Origin: SZUA-309 sp050185825
GTDB lineage: Bacteria > Pseudomonadota > Gammaproteobacteria > Pseudomonadales > Azotimanducaceae
DNA: 64,000 nucleotides
Assembly (NCBI GenBank): GCA_050185825.1
Contig: JBFWZA010000008.1
Location: 62,001-126,000, forward strand
Reading direction: 5' to 3'
Shown here piece by piece: positions 37,502 through 46,369 of the stretch; positions within the stretch are counted from its first letter, which is position 1; the number at the start of each line of letters is the position of its first letter. A model generated the notes under the pieces. It had not been told where the DNA came from. It did not search any database and saw nothing but the letters and a program-made list of their open reading frames with translations. Position numbers and translations under genes: made by a program.

Positions 37502-37516
37502 TACAGGCCGCCTGTA
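37502..37516. promoter_or_regulatory. Palindrome upstream of SDR
   Basis: TACAGGC-C-GCCTGTA, a 15-bp perfect palindrome between the ADH stop (37532) and the SDR start (37476). Its tight centre favours an operator over a terminator. A half-site ATACAGG also occurs near 27163. Confidence 0.4.
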
Positions 37517-37531
37517 CGACATCCTGCCGGC

Positions 37532-38641
37532 TCACGCCATCACCAGCGAAGCCCGGCGGGTCCGCCCGGCATCCTGATCGGCGAACGCCTGCTCGATGCG
37601 CTCCAGAGGGTAGTCCACCACGACTTCGTCGAGGGGCAGCGAGCCCGCGTGGCGGCTCAGGAAGTCGATGGCACGCTGGAGGCTCAGGGCATCATACGAT
37701 GCCACTGCCTCGATGCGTTGATTCTGCATCACCAGGCGTCCCGGGTCGCACTCGAACGAGGTGCCGGCATAGAACGTGCCCATCTCGAGATAACGGCCAC
37801 CGAGCGCCAGCATGCGTAAGCCCTCATTGATCACTGAGGCGAAGCCGACCACCTCCACCACGACGTCGGCGCCCCAGCCGCCGGTGAGGTCCTTAACGGC
37901 TTCGACGCGCTGCTTTGCATCCGCCAGCTTGCGGAAGTCGATGACGTGATCCGCGCCCATGCGCTCGGCCATCGACAGCCGCTCGTCGATGCCGTCTATG
38001 GCGATCACCTGCGCCGCCCCGCGTTCCTTGGCGACGGCGCATGCATAGAGCCCGAGGCCGCCACAGCCTTGGACCACGACCTGATCGCCGAGCGACACGT
38101 CGACCCGTTCCAGTCCCATCACCACTTGCGCCAAAGCACAATTGGCGCTCACGACCATGGTGTCGGTGACGTTGTCCGGGACTTTGAAGAATGCCTGATT
38201 AGGGTGCAGGTACAGATAGTCGGCGAAGGCGCCGCGAACGTAGGGCCACTCGTCGAGCGGTCCACGCTGGATTGCGAAGCTGTGGCGGCAGGCTTCGCTC
38301 GTGCCACGGATGCAGCTCCGGCACTGACCGCAGGGACGGAAGTACTGATAGGCAATTCGGTCGCCTTCCCGAACGGGCGTGCCGTTCCAGTCGTGGCTGA
38401 CGCCCTCGCCCAAGGCATGCACGATACCGGTGGCTTCGTGGCCGAGGATTCGGCCCTGGGGTGTCACGATTTCCTTGAATCGACCGTCGCCCCGCCAGAT
38501 GTGGAGCTCGGATCCACAGATATTGGCGCGTGTGATGCGCAGGGTCAGCCCGCCCGCCCGTGGCTCTGGAATGGGTAACTCGCGAATTTCGAAGGGCTTG
38601 CCCGGCTGAAAAAACAAGGCGGCGCGGTTGGCTCGTGGCAT
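37532..38641 (-). CDS. Zinc-dependent medium-chain alcohol dehydrogenase
   Basis: A 369-residue MDR enzyme. The catalytic zinc site is in NICGSELHIWRGD and GRILGHEATG, the structural zinc Cys cluster is CGQCRSCIRGTSEAC, and the NAD-binding fold is VVQGCGGLGLYAC. It oxidises an alcohol or reduces an aldehyde/ketone; the substrate is unknown. ATG 38641 has GGAGGGGG upstream; earlier in-frame starts up to 38743 lack a site. It heads the minus-strand set ADH, SDR, flavin enzyme, amidohydrolase. Confidence 0.88.
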   Translation of the reverse strand: MPRANRAALFFQPGKPFEIRELPIPEPRAGGLTLRITRANICGSELHIWRGDGRFKEIVTPQGRILGHEATGIVHALGEGVSHDWNGTPVREGDRIAYQYFRPCGQCRSCIRGTSEACRHSFAIQRGPLDEWPYVRGAFADYLYLHPNQAFFKVPDNVTDTMVVSANCALAQVVMGLERVDVSLGDQVVVQGCGGLGLYACAVAKERGAAQVIAIDGIDERLSMAERMGADHVIDFRKLADAKQRVEAVKDLTGGWGADVVVEVVGFASVINEGLRMLALGGRYLEMGTFYAGTSFECDPGRLVMQNQRIEAVASYDALSLQRAIDFLSRHAGSLPLDEVVVDYPLERIEQAFADQDAGRTRRASLVMA

Positions 38642-39063
38642 GTATTCCCCCTCCGGCCGGGGATGACCGGGCTGTTGCCAAACAGTAAATGCACATACAT
38701 CATGTCGCGCGAGTGTAGTGTTATCAAGAGGAAGCAGGCGCACACAACACGCGGCGGGCGGATTCTGGTTTACTGAGATTCGCCGCGCCCTGTTCTAAGC
38801 CCATCTCCCATTTGACACGATGGCGGCGGATATGGGAGCGTCGGGCCGTGTTAGTAAGGCAGATTACTTTCCGCCATTCCTGACCGGCTTTGTAGGTGTG
38901 GTTTGAAATTGAAAATAGAAAATCGAGCAGGCAATGAGCCAGGCCGCAGACTGGACCGAACGGGCAGATTCGCGCCGGGATCCGCCTCGACGCGTGCGTC
39001 GTCTGTCACGAAGACTTCTGTTTTTCGGGGTGCCTGTCCCGGAGCCCCAGGGACCCTTTCGTC
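38642..39063. other. Divergent intergenic region, 422 bp
   Basis: No credible gene. It holds an inverted repeat CTCCCAT-N20-ATGGGAG (38805-38838), the operator-like site at 38852, and an A-rich run with TTGAAA and AAAATAG near 38906-38930 that may be a promoter for the rightward hydrolase gene. Confidence 0.4.
38852..38869. promoter_or_regulatory. Candidate operator TAGTAA-N6-TTACT
   Basis: TAGTAA-GGCAGA-TTACTT. It has the same arm sequence and spacing as the 63093 site (TAGTAA-GCTTAT-TTACTA) and matches it in 12 of 18 bases. It is placed between the divergent ADH and alpha/beta hydrolase genes. Confidence 0.4.
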
Positions 39064-40014
39064 ATGAGTGCGGGCAGTCGATTGCCGGGAACGGCGGTTC
39101 CCTCCAGATATTTCGACGGTGCCGGTGGTTGCCGGCTGGCTGCGGACGAGTGGGGTGACGCCGGCGGACCCCTGGTCATTCTCCAGCACGGTGGCGGGCA
39201 GACCCGCCACGCCTGGAAGGGGGCCGGCGAGAGGCTCGGTGCGGCGGGTTATCACGCTGTCGCGCTCGACGCACGCGGGCACGGCGACTCCGACTGGGCT
39301 CCCGACGGCGTCTACGGTCAGGACGTCATGGTCGCGGACTTGCGCCAGGTGCTGGAACAGCTCGGCAACCGCCGTCCTGTGCTGGTCGGAGCTTCGATGG
39401 GAGGTGGCGTGAGCCTGGTCGCCTGCGGCGAGGACCATATCGACGCCACCGCGCTCGTGCTGGTGGATATCGGCCATCGTATCGAGCCGGACGGGGTGCA
39501 GAAGATTCAGGCCTTCATGAGCCAGAAGCCGGAGGGCTTCGAGTCGCTCGAGGAGGTTGCCGACGCCATCGCCAGCTACCAGCCGCACCGCCAGCGACCG
39601 AAGGATCTGGGCGGGCTCGCCAAGAATGTGCGCATCGGTGACGACGGGCGCTTTCACTGGCACTGGGATCCGCGCTTTCGCACCGGTCATCGGGACATCG
39701 ACAAGCGCCATGCGCGCTTGACTGCGTGCGCCAGTGCGCTTGGCCTGCCGACGCTGCTCGTGCGCGGCGGGCTCTCGGACGTGCTGAGCGAGGAAGGGGC
39801 ACAGGAGTTTCTCGAACTGTGTCCGCAAGCCGAGTACGTCAACGTGACAGACGCCGGCCACATGGTGGCGGGTGACCGCAACGACGTTTTCGCGAATGCC
39901 GTCGTGGAGTTTCTTGCTCGCGTGGTGCCCGTGGACGGGGAACCGGTGCAAGCGTCCCACGAGCCGCAACCGCATCACCAGGGGCCTCCGGGGGACGTGA
40001 ACGACGTGCCCTGA
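39064..40014 (+). CDS. Alpha/beta-fold hydrolase
   Basis: A 316-residue alpha/beta hydrolase. The oxyanion segment is QHGGGQTRHAW, the nucleophile Ser111 is in VGASMGGG, and the catalytic His is in DAGHMVAGD. It is similar to epoxide/ester hydrolases and 2-hydroxymuconate-type C-C hydrolases; no cap signature decides between them. The C-terminal 20 residues are His/Pro rich. It is followed after 119 bp by a PF04909 amidohydrolase. Confidence 0.85.
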   Translation: MSAGSRLPGTAVPSRYFDGAGGCRLAADEWGDAGGPLVILQHGGGQTRHAWKGAGERLGAAGYHAVALDARGHGDSDWAPDGVYGQDVMVADLRQVLEQLGNRRPVLVGASMGGGVSLVACGEDHIDATALVLVDIGHRIEPDGVQKIQAFMSQKPEGFESLEEVADAIASYQPHRQRPKDLGGLAKNVRIGDDGRFHWHWDPRFRTGHRDIDKRHARLTACASALGLPTLLVRGGLSDVLSEEGAQEFLELCPQAEYVNVTDAGHMVAGDRNDVFANAVVEFLARVVPVDGEPVQASHEPQPHHQGPPGDVNDVP

Positions 40015-40133
40015 GAGGTGGCGAAGCAAAGTTAGGTGGATCACCGGATTGGCGAGGGGCGCATGGACAGCGTGGACTGAAATCGAGGCGCACCTGCCCG
40101 GGTCGTGCTCCGGGCGTTATGCGAGGATTGACC

Positions 40134-41279
40134 ATGGACTACCAGATTATTTCTGCCGATTGCCACATCGATCTGCCCTGGCTGCCGCCCGACCTGTTCG
40201 TGGAGGGTGCTTCGGCGGCATTGCGCGACCGGATGCCCTACGTAACCGACGGGCAGAAGGGGCCGATGTGGGTGACGCGCGGCGGCGCCAGCTTCGGGCT
40301 TCAAAACGGCATGGGTTCGGCCGGACGCGAGTACGTACCGGGGCAGATACATCGCAGCGACCGGATGGCGGAGCAGGGGCTCTACGAGGACGGCAGGAAC
40401 GGCATTCGCCGCATTTCCGACCCTGACCTGCGGCTGAAGGATCAGGACCTGGACGGCATCCAGGCTGAGGTGCTGTATGGAATCCTCGGTGCGTCGATGC
40501 GCCTCGGTGACGAAACGGCCGCCGCGGAGATGATGCGCATCTACAATGAATGGCTTGCCGACTTCTGCGCTACGCATCCGGAGCGCTACGCCGGTCTGGC
40601 GTGCATTCCGAACCACGATGTCGACGCCGCCGTCGCGGAGATCGAGCGAGTGGCGAACGCCGGGGTACTACGCGGCATCGAGATCGCCAATACCCATGAG
40701 ATGCCGCCGCTGTTCGACCCCGTGTGGGAGCCGGTCTGGGCGTGTGCGGAGTCCGCGCGACTGCCCGTGCATTTCCACACTGTGGGTCCGCCGATGGCGT
40801 ACGACTTCAAGTCGCTGGAGCCACTTCAACGGCGCCAGGCATTCGCCTGCTATATGTCGAGCTTTCAGCTGCCCATGGCGAAGATCATCATGGAGCCCAT
40901 CTTCGGTGGTGTGTTGGAGTCGCATCCCGACATGCGTCTGGTGATTGGCGAAAGCGGCATCGGCTGGATTCCCTACATCCTCGAGCACATGGACCTGGAG
41001 TGGGAGGATCAATTCAAGGACCTGACGCTGACGATGAAGCCGTCGGAGTACTGGCGCCGCCAGTGTCATGCCACCTATCAGAGTGATCCGATCGGTGTCC
41101 GGCTTCTAGACATTCTGGGCGAAGACAACATCATGTGGGGCTCGGACTTCCCACACCCCGACGGGGTGTGGCCCGACTCGAAGGCATTCATCGAGCGCGA
41201 GCTCGGCCAGCTGCCCGCCGCAACACGCCGGAAACTGATCTGCGAAAACGCGGCAAAACTCTACGGGTTCGCTGTCTGA
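40134..41279 (+). CDS. PF04909-type amidohydrolase (ACMSD-like)
   Basis: A 381-residue paralogue of the gene at 34208: both have ISADCHIDL.WLPP, RISDPDLRLKDQDLDG-type blocks, and SDFPHPDGVWPDS near the end (metal Asp). ATG 40134 aligns with the paralogue start; an ATG at 40119 is also open. Conservation of a pair 6 kb apart on opposite strands suggests duplication followed by specialisation. Confidence 0.87.
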   Translation: MDYQIISADCHIDLPWLPPDLFVEGASAALRDRMPYVTDGQKGPMWVTRGGASFGLQNGMGSAGREYVPGQIHRSDRMAEQGLYEDGRNGIRRISDPDLRLKDQDLDGIQAEVLYGILGASMRLGDETAAAEMMRIYNEWLADFCATHPERYAGLACIPNHDVDAAVAEIERVANAGVLRGIEIANTHEMPPLFDPVWEPVWACAESARLPVHFHTVGPPMAYDFKSLEPLQRRQAFACYMSSFQLPMAKIIMEPIFGGVLESHPDMRLVIGESGIGWIPYILEHMDLEWEDQFKDLTLTMKPSEYWRRQCHATYQSDPIGVRLLDILGEDNIMWGSDFPHPDGVWPDSKAFIERELGQLPAATRRKLICENAAKLYGFAV

Positions 41280-41430
41280 GACCGTGCCGGTACCGGCCGA
41301 CGTATCCATCGACCTCGAGTAGCCGAGCGATATAGTTGCGCCGTTGCCGGGCGGTTTGCGCGTTGCACGCTGACCGGCCGTCCGGTAGGCTCGGGATGCA
41401 GTATCCTGATAGTTCCGCTCGGGGTTCGAG

Positions 41431-42033
41431 ATCATCGACAGTTCATCTGCCAGTCTGATTCTTTCCAACGCCCTGAAACTGTTTGCGAATCAAGGATATG
41501 CAGCAACCTCGATTCAGCAGATCGCCGACGCGTCAGGTGTGAGCAAAGCGGGAGTCTTTCATCACTTTCGAACGAAGCGTGACTTGTATCTGGCTGCCAT
41601 CGAGTCAGCGCACGAGGGATTTGCCGGAGAACTGGAGGGTCTGCCGGTTGGCGCGGTATCCGACAGGCGGTTGCGGAACCTCATGGCCATGCACCTGGAG
41701 TATCTGCTGAGGACAGATGTGGCTCGGCTGGTGGTGCGGGAACTTCTGCGGGCCGACCTTGGCACGGATGAGCGAGCTGCACTCGGCGTGGCACTGAACA
41801 AGAACTACCAGCGCATAGCACGCGCGCTGGATGCCTCAGGGTCATCCGCGAAAACGTCCGCGTGCAGAACGGGGGATGCCGCGATGCTGATGCTGTCCGC
41901 GAACCTTGCCTATCTGCTTCTGGGATCTTCCCTCGATGATCTGGAGGGATCGGCGGGAAGCGATCGCACCGAGTTCGTGCGGCGTATGAGCCGAGCCATC
42001 TACTTCGGGTTGGTTGAAGAGGATGTAAATTGA
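41431..42033 (+). CDS. TetR/AcrR-family regulator with no standard start codon
   Basis: The protein reads as a full TetR regulator: ILSNALKLFANQGYAATS, then the HTH IQQIADASGVSKAGVFHHF, and a ligand domain. In this frame no ATG, GTG or TTG exists between the stops at 41407-41412 and the HTH; a GTG at 41539 would delete half of the DNA-binding domain. Options are an ATC/ATT/CTG start near 41431, or a one-base shift at the GGGG run (41421-41424) joining ATG 41396 (MQYPDSSARGS...). It overlaps the adaptor gene by TTGA, so it is the local regulator of the efflux pump. Confidence 0.8.
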   Translation: MIDSSSASLILSNALKLFANQGYAATSIQQIADASGVSKAGVFHHFRTKRDLYLAAIESAHEGFAGELEGLPVGAVSDRRLRNLMAMHLEYLLRTDVARLVVRELLRADLGTDERAALGVALNKNYQRIARALDASGSSAKTSACRTGDAAMLMLSANLAYLLLGSSLDDLEGSAGSDRTEFVRRMSRAIYFGLVEEDVN

Positions 42034-43109
42034 GGTCCGAGCTTGCAGTGCTGCTTGCCTGCACGTTAATGCTCGCGGGGTGCGATGGGTCATCGGCCGA
42101 GCGGTCTTCCGCAGTATTGGAACGAGCCGTGTCCATCACCGCGGCAGTGGCGGAGGCGAGGCCGGTGAGAGTCGTCGAACGGGCGCTCGGACGGCTCGAG
42201 GCTGAGGCGCTGCCCGCAGTTTCCGCGGAGACGTCAGGCCGCGTCAGGGTGACACTGATAGAAGAAGGGGAGCCCGTTAGCGCAGGTCAGGTGCTTGCGG
42301 AACTGGACGACGAGCGTCAGCGCCTTGCTCTCGAGTCGGCGGAGGCAACCGTCCGTCGACTCGAGGCGCTGCTGGCGAACCAGCGTCGACTGGTGGCGCG
42401 GCTGACCGGTCTGGCAGCGGAGCAGAACACCTCACAGAGTGCGCTCGAGGAGGCCGAGGCACAGGAGCGAGCGCTGGCCGCCCAGCTGTCGGAAGCCGAA
42501 GCTGCGCGCAAACGGGCATCCCGGGACCTTTCGGAAACCCGCGTACGCAGTCCGCTCGGCGGTGTCGTTCAGCACCGGCATGTCTCCGAAGGCGACTATG
42601 TCGCGGTCGGGGAGCCGATGTTCGAGATCGTGCGCCAGGAACGCCTGCGCGCCTATCTGCCGTTTCCGGAGGTGGTCGCTCGAGACATCCGTCCGGGAAT
42701 GACGGTGCGCCTCAGTTCCGTGTCCGCTGGGGAGCAGGTGGTCGAGAGCCGTGTCAAGGAAGTCCGACCTGTGATTGGCAGGTCGAGCCGGTCGGTGGAG
42801 GCGATCGTGGAGTTCGTAAACCCGGATGGTTGGCGGGTGGGGGGTACCGTGGTCGGCGAAGTCGTCGTAGAGGAACGGCCAGCCGGCGTGGTCGTCCCGG
42901 AAGCGAGCGTAGTACTGCGACCGAAGGGCGCCGTGGTGTATCGCATCGACTCCGGTCACGCTATCGAGGTTCCGGTTAAGACCGGCGTGATGAAAGACGG
43001 GTGGGTGGAGATACGCGAGGGTCTATCCGCGGGTGATTCGGTCGCCGAGGACGGAGCGGGCTTTCTTACGGGAGGCGTCGCCGTGGATGTCCGGAGCAGC
43101 GCCTCGTGA
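42030..43109 (+). CDS. RND efflux periplasmic adaptor (MFP), lipoprotein
   Basis: A 359-residue membrane-fusion protein. The signal peptide ends in LMLAGC (lipid-anchored Cys18). The lipoyl half-motifs LPAVSAETSGRVRV and TRVRSPLGGVVQHRHV flank an alpha-helical coiled-coil hairpin (about residues 95-180), followed by a beta-barrel domain. It bridges the inner-membrane pump to an outer-membrane channel, which is not encoded here. The start is TTG overlapping the TetR stop; the end overlaps the pump start (GTGA). Confidence 0.9.
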   Translation: MRSELAVLLACTLMLAGCDGSSAERSSAVLERAVSITAAVAEARPVRVVERALGRLEAEALPAVSAETSGRVRVTLIEEGEPVSAGQVLAELDDERQRLALESAEATVRRLEALLANQRRLVARLTGLAAEQNTSQSALEEAEAQERALAAQLSEAEAARKRASRDLSETRVRSPLGGVVQHRHVSEGDYVAVGEPMFEIVRQERLRAYLPFPEVVARDIRPGMTVRLSSVSAGEQVVESRVKEVRPVIGRSSRSVEAIVEFVNPDGWRVGGTVVGEVVVEERPAGVVVPEASVVLRPKGAVVYRIDSGHAIEVPVKTGVMKDGWVEIREGLSAGDSVAEDGAGFLTGGVAVDVRSSAS

Positions 43110-46100
43110 CCCTTCCCCGGACCGCGATCCGTCGATTCGTGCTGGCGTTCATGGTGAACGCCCTGATCGTTCTGTTCGGCATCATCGCCTACGGCCGTAT
43201 CGGCGTGGATCGTTTCCCGCAGATCGATTTTCCGATGGTCTCGGTAACCACCGCGTTGCCAGGTGCGAATCCGGACATCGTCGACGCCAGTGTCACCAAC
43301 CTGATCGAGACCTCGGTTAACAGCGTGCCTGGCATTGACTATATCCGCTCGAGTTCATCACCTGGAGTATCCAATGTCGCCATCCAGTTCAGCCTCGAGA
43401 AGGACATCGATGTCGCGTTCAACGAAGTTCAGGCGAAAGTCAATCAGGTATTGAATAATCTGCCAGAGGATGCGGAACCGCCGGTCGTTGCAAAAGTGGA
43501 GGTGGGAGCCGCTCCGGTCATGTGGCTGGCGCTCACCGGCGACCGCACCGTTCAGCAACTGAATCAGTACGCTCGAAACGTTATCAAGAAGCGCCTCGAG
43601 ACCATCGATGGCGTGGGAGAGGTGCGATTAGGCGGCCGTCGCGAACGCACGATCCGCGTCAACGTGGATCTGGATCGGATGACGGCTCTGGGCGTGACGG
43701 CCCAGGACCTCAGGAACGCATTCGTCCGGGAGCATGTCCAGGCGCCTGGTGGCTATCTGGTTAGCGCACAGGAGGAGCGCCTCATCAAGCTCGACCTGGA
43801 GTTCCACAGTCCGTCGGCGCTCGAAGGCATGATCGTGCGCTATCAGGACGGCGCGCCCGTGCGGCTCGCTGACATCGCAAAGGTGGAGGATGATGTCTCC
43901 GACTTTCGCCAGGTCGCCCGTTTCAACGGGACACCCACCGTCGGCATCGGCATTGTCAAGATCAGCAATGCGAATACCGTGGCGGTTGTGGAAGCAGTGG
44001 AGCGCCGTGTGCAAGAGCAGATCCGTCCCCAGCTACCGCCGGGATTGGAGATCTCGGTGGCGGTGAGTGACGCCGATGTGATTCGCAGAATCGTGGCAGC
44101 CCTGGAAAATCATCTGGTGGAGGGCACGATTTTCGCCGGACTGATCGTTTGGCTTTTCCTGAGGAGCTTCCGCTCCACCCTGATCATTTCGACGGCCATT
44201 CCGGTATCACTGCTCGGCACCGTAGCTGCAATCTACTTCTTCGGTTACACGTTCAATCAGATGACGCTGCTGGGATTGCTCCTTCTGGTCGGAGTGGTGG
44301 TGGATGACGCCATCGTGGTGCTCGAGAACATTTATCGCCACCGCGAGGAGATCGATCCCGACCCGATGACCGCAGCCGAGCAAGGCGCAGATCAGGTGGT
44401 GTTTGCAGTCGTGGCTGCCTCACTGACTTTGGTCTCGATCTTCGCCCCCGTCATCTTCATCGAGGGTATTGTCGGACGCTTCTTCCAGTCTTTCGCCGTA
44501 GTGGTTTCCGTGGGCGTTCTCATTTCGTTGTTCGTTTCGCTGACGCTGACACCCATGCTCTGTTCCCGCTATCTGCACGTCCAGCAGCGCCATGGGCGCA
44601 TCTATCGGGCCCTGGATGGCTTTCTGCATGGCGTGGATCATCTGTACGTAAGGCTGCTGAGCCAGGCCCTGGGTGCACGGTGGGCCGTGGTTGGTCTGAC
44701 AGTGGTTGTGGTCGGTGCGAGCGGCACGCTCTTCGGACTCGTCGACAAGGAGTTCATGCCCCAGCGTGACGAGGGCAGGTTCCTCGTCAGCTTCCGTGCC
44801 CCGCTGGGGAGCAGTATCGAGGCGAACGACCGTTATCTGGGACAGATCGAAGAAGTCCTCCGTCACCACGAAGAAATCGCCACTTACTTCACTGCGATCG
44901 GCAGCGATGGCAGTGGTCAGGTGAACCGCGGCGTGGCGTACGTCACCCTGATATCCGAGCGCAACCGGCACCAGGCCGAGCTGACGAGAGAGCTGCAGAC
45001 CGAATTCAATCGGATCCCCGGTGTGCGGGCGTTCATCGCCGAACCTTCCCCCGTGGGTGGCCAGCGGGGCGAACCGTTGCAGTTCGCACTGACCGGACCA
45101 GAGCTCGGGCGCGTGGCGGAACTGGCGGCGGAACTGGATGAACGATTGCGGGGCACGCCAGCGATGGGTTCGGTGGACATGGATCTGCAACTGAACCTGC
45201 CTCAACTGCAGGTCGAGATCGACCGTGCACGGGCCGCCGACCTCGGCATCGCCGCGGCCGATGTGGCCCTGGCGGTCAATCTCCTCGCCGGCGGAGTGGA
45301 CATTGCCAAGTACAACGACGACCCGGGAGACGGAGAACGGTATGACGTGCGGGCGAAGGCTGCTCCGGGGCAGCTTCGCGTGCCGAGCGACTTGACGCGT
45401 ATCATGCTCCGCAGTCGGGATGGGGACCTGATTCGACTCGATTCCGTCGCAGACATTCGTACCCTGATCGGGCCAGCAGTCATCAATCGGATGGATCTGC
45501 AGTATGCGGCAAACTTCTACGTCACACCCGATGCGCCCCTGGGTGATGCGTTGAGCGAGGTCTATGCGCAGGCCCAGCAGTTGCTCCCGCTGGGATACGA
45601 GATCAAGCTGCAAGCCCAGGCCCGGGAGTTTGCAAAAACAGCCGATTACATGAGTTTCGCCTTCGGTCTGGCAATCGTTCTCGTGTACATGGTACTGGCT
45701 AGCCAGTTCAATTCACTGCTTCAGCCGCTCATTGTCATGCTGGCTCAACCGCTGGCAGTAATTGGCGGTCTCATCGCGCTGTGGCTGATGGGCATGAGCC
45801 TGAATATGTATTCGATGATCGGTATGGTGTTGCTGATCGGACTCGTCGCGAAGAACTCCATACTGCTCGTGGATCTGACGAACCAGATGCGTGCTGAAGG
45901 TCAGGCGGTGGACGAGGCGCTGCGGGCCGCCTGCCCGGTGCGGCTGCGGCCGGTGCTGATGACGTCGCTGACCGTAATTCTTGCACTCACGCCTGCCGCG
46001 ATTGGGGTCGGGCCGGGCTCCGACACCAACGCGCCTCTGGCCGTGGCAGTTATCGGCGGCATGGTCAGCTCCACGCTGCTCACGCTCGTCGTCGTGCCGG

Positions 46101-46168
46101 CCGTGTATTCGCTGGTGGAAAATCGGCGGACTGCGGCCGGGCTGGCTGAGTCTTCGGCCGTGTCCTGA
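43106..46168 (+). CDS. RND multidrug efflux permease (HAE1/AcrB-type)
   Basis: A 1020-residue inner-membrane proton antiporter with 12 TM segments and two large periplasmic loops. The proton-relay Asp pair is in GVVVDDAIVVLENIYRHRE (near residue 400). PQIDFPMVSVTT in the first loop and ALTPAAIGVGPG near the C-terminal TMs are standard. It exports hydrophobic toxic compounds, here plausibly catabolic substrates or intermediates. The GTG start overlaps the adaptor stop; there is no TolC gene in the window. Confidence 0.93.
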   Translation: MTLPRTAIRRFVLAFMVNALIVLFGIIAYGRIGVDRFPQIDFPMVSVTTALPGANPDIVDASVTNLIETSVNSVPGIDYIRSSSSPGVSNVAIQFSLEKDIDVAFNEVQAKVNQVLNNLPEDAEPPVVAKVEVGAAPVMWLALTGDRTVQQLNQYARNVIKKRLETIDGVGEVRLGGRRERTIRVNVDLDRMTALGVTAQDLRNAFVREHVQAPGGYLVSAQEERLIKLDLEFHSPSALEGMIVRYQDGAPVRLADIAKVEDDVSDFRQVARFNGTPTVGIGIVKISNANTVAVVEAVERRVQEQIRPQLPPGLEISVAVSDADVIRRIVAALENHLVEGTIFAGLIVWLFLRSFRSTLIISTAIPVSLLGTVAAIYFFGYTFNQMTLLGLLLLVGVVVDDAIVVLENIYRHREEIDPDPMTAAEQGADQVVFAVVAASLTLVSIFAPVIFIEGIVGRFFQSFAVVVSVGVLISLFVSLTLTPMLCSRYLHVQQRHGRIYRALDGFLHGVDHLYVRLLSQALGARWAVVGLTVVVVGASGTLFGLVDKEFMPQRDEGRFLVSFRAPLGSSIEANDRYLGQIEEVLRHHEEIATYFTAIGSDGSGQVNRGVAYVTLISERNRHQAELTRELQTEFNRIPGVRAFIAEPSPVGGQRGEPLQFALTGPELGRVAELAAELDERLRGTPAMGSVDMDLQLNLPQLQVEIDRARAADLGIAAADVALAVNLLAGGVDIAKYNDDPGDGERYDVRAKAAPGQLRVPSDLTRIMLRSRDGDLIRLDSVADIRTLIGPAVINRMDLQYAANFYVTPDAPLGDALSEVYAQAQQLLPLGYEIKLQAQAREFAKTADYMSFAFGLAIVLVYMVLASQFNSLLQPLIVMLAQPLAVIGGLIALWLMGMSLNMYSMIGMVLLIGLVAKNSILLVDLTNQMRAEGQAVDEALRAACPVRLRPVLMTSLTVILALTPAAIGVGPGSDTNAPLAVAVIGGMVSSTLLTLVVVPAVYSLVENRRTAAGLAESSAVS

Positions 46169-46335
46169 GCTTGAGTTCCTCAAGCCTGAAGTAATGCCAC
46201 CCGGCGCCCCTTGCGGTACGGTGCGCTCTAGCCGAAAATCAGTAAACATGGATACGGAATAGGTGGTGGAGGGAAGCAGCGTGTCCGCCATCCGCATCGA
46301 TCAGCGTACCGGGCTCAAGCCCCGCTTCACGCTGA

Positions 46336-46369
46336 AAAGGGGGTTCAGCATGAAAGGGGGTTCAGCATG
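46336..46369. repeat. 17-bp tandem duplication over ribosome site and start codon
   Basis: Two perfect copies of AAAGGGGGTTCAGCATG (46336-46352 and 46353-46369). Each carries a G-rich ribosome site and an ATG. The first ATG gives a six-codon peptide MKGGSA whose TGA overlaps the second ATG, the true start of the ADH. This may couple or dampen translation of the ADH. Confidence 0.85.
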
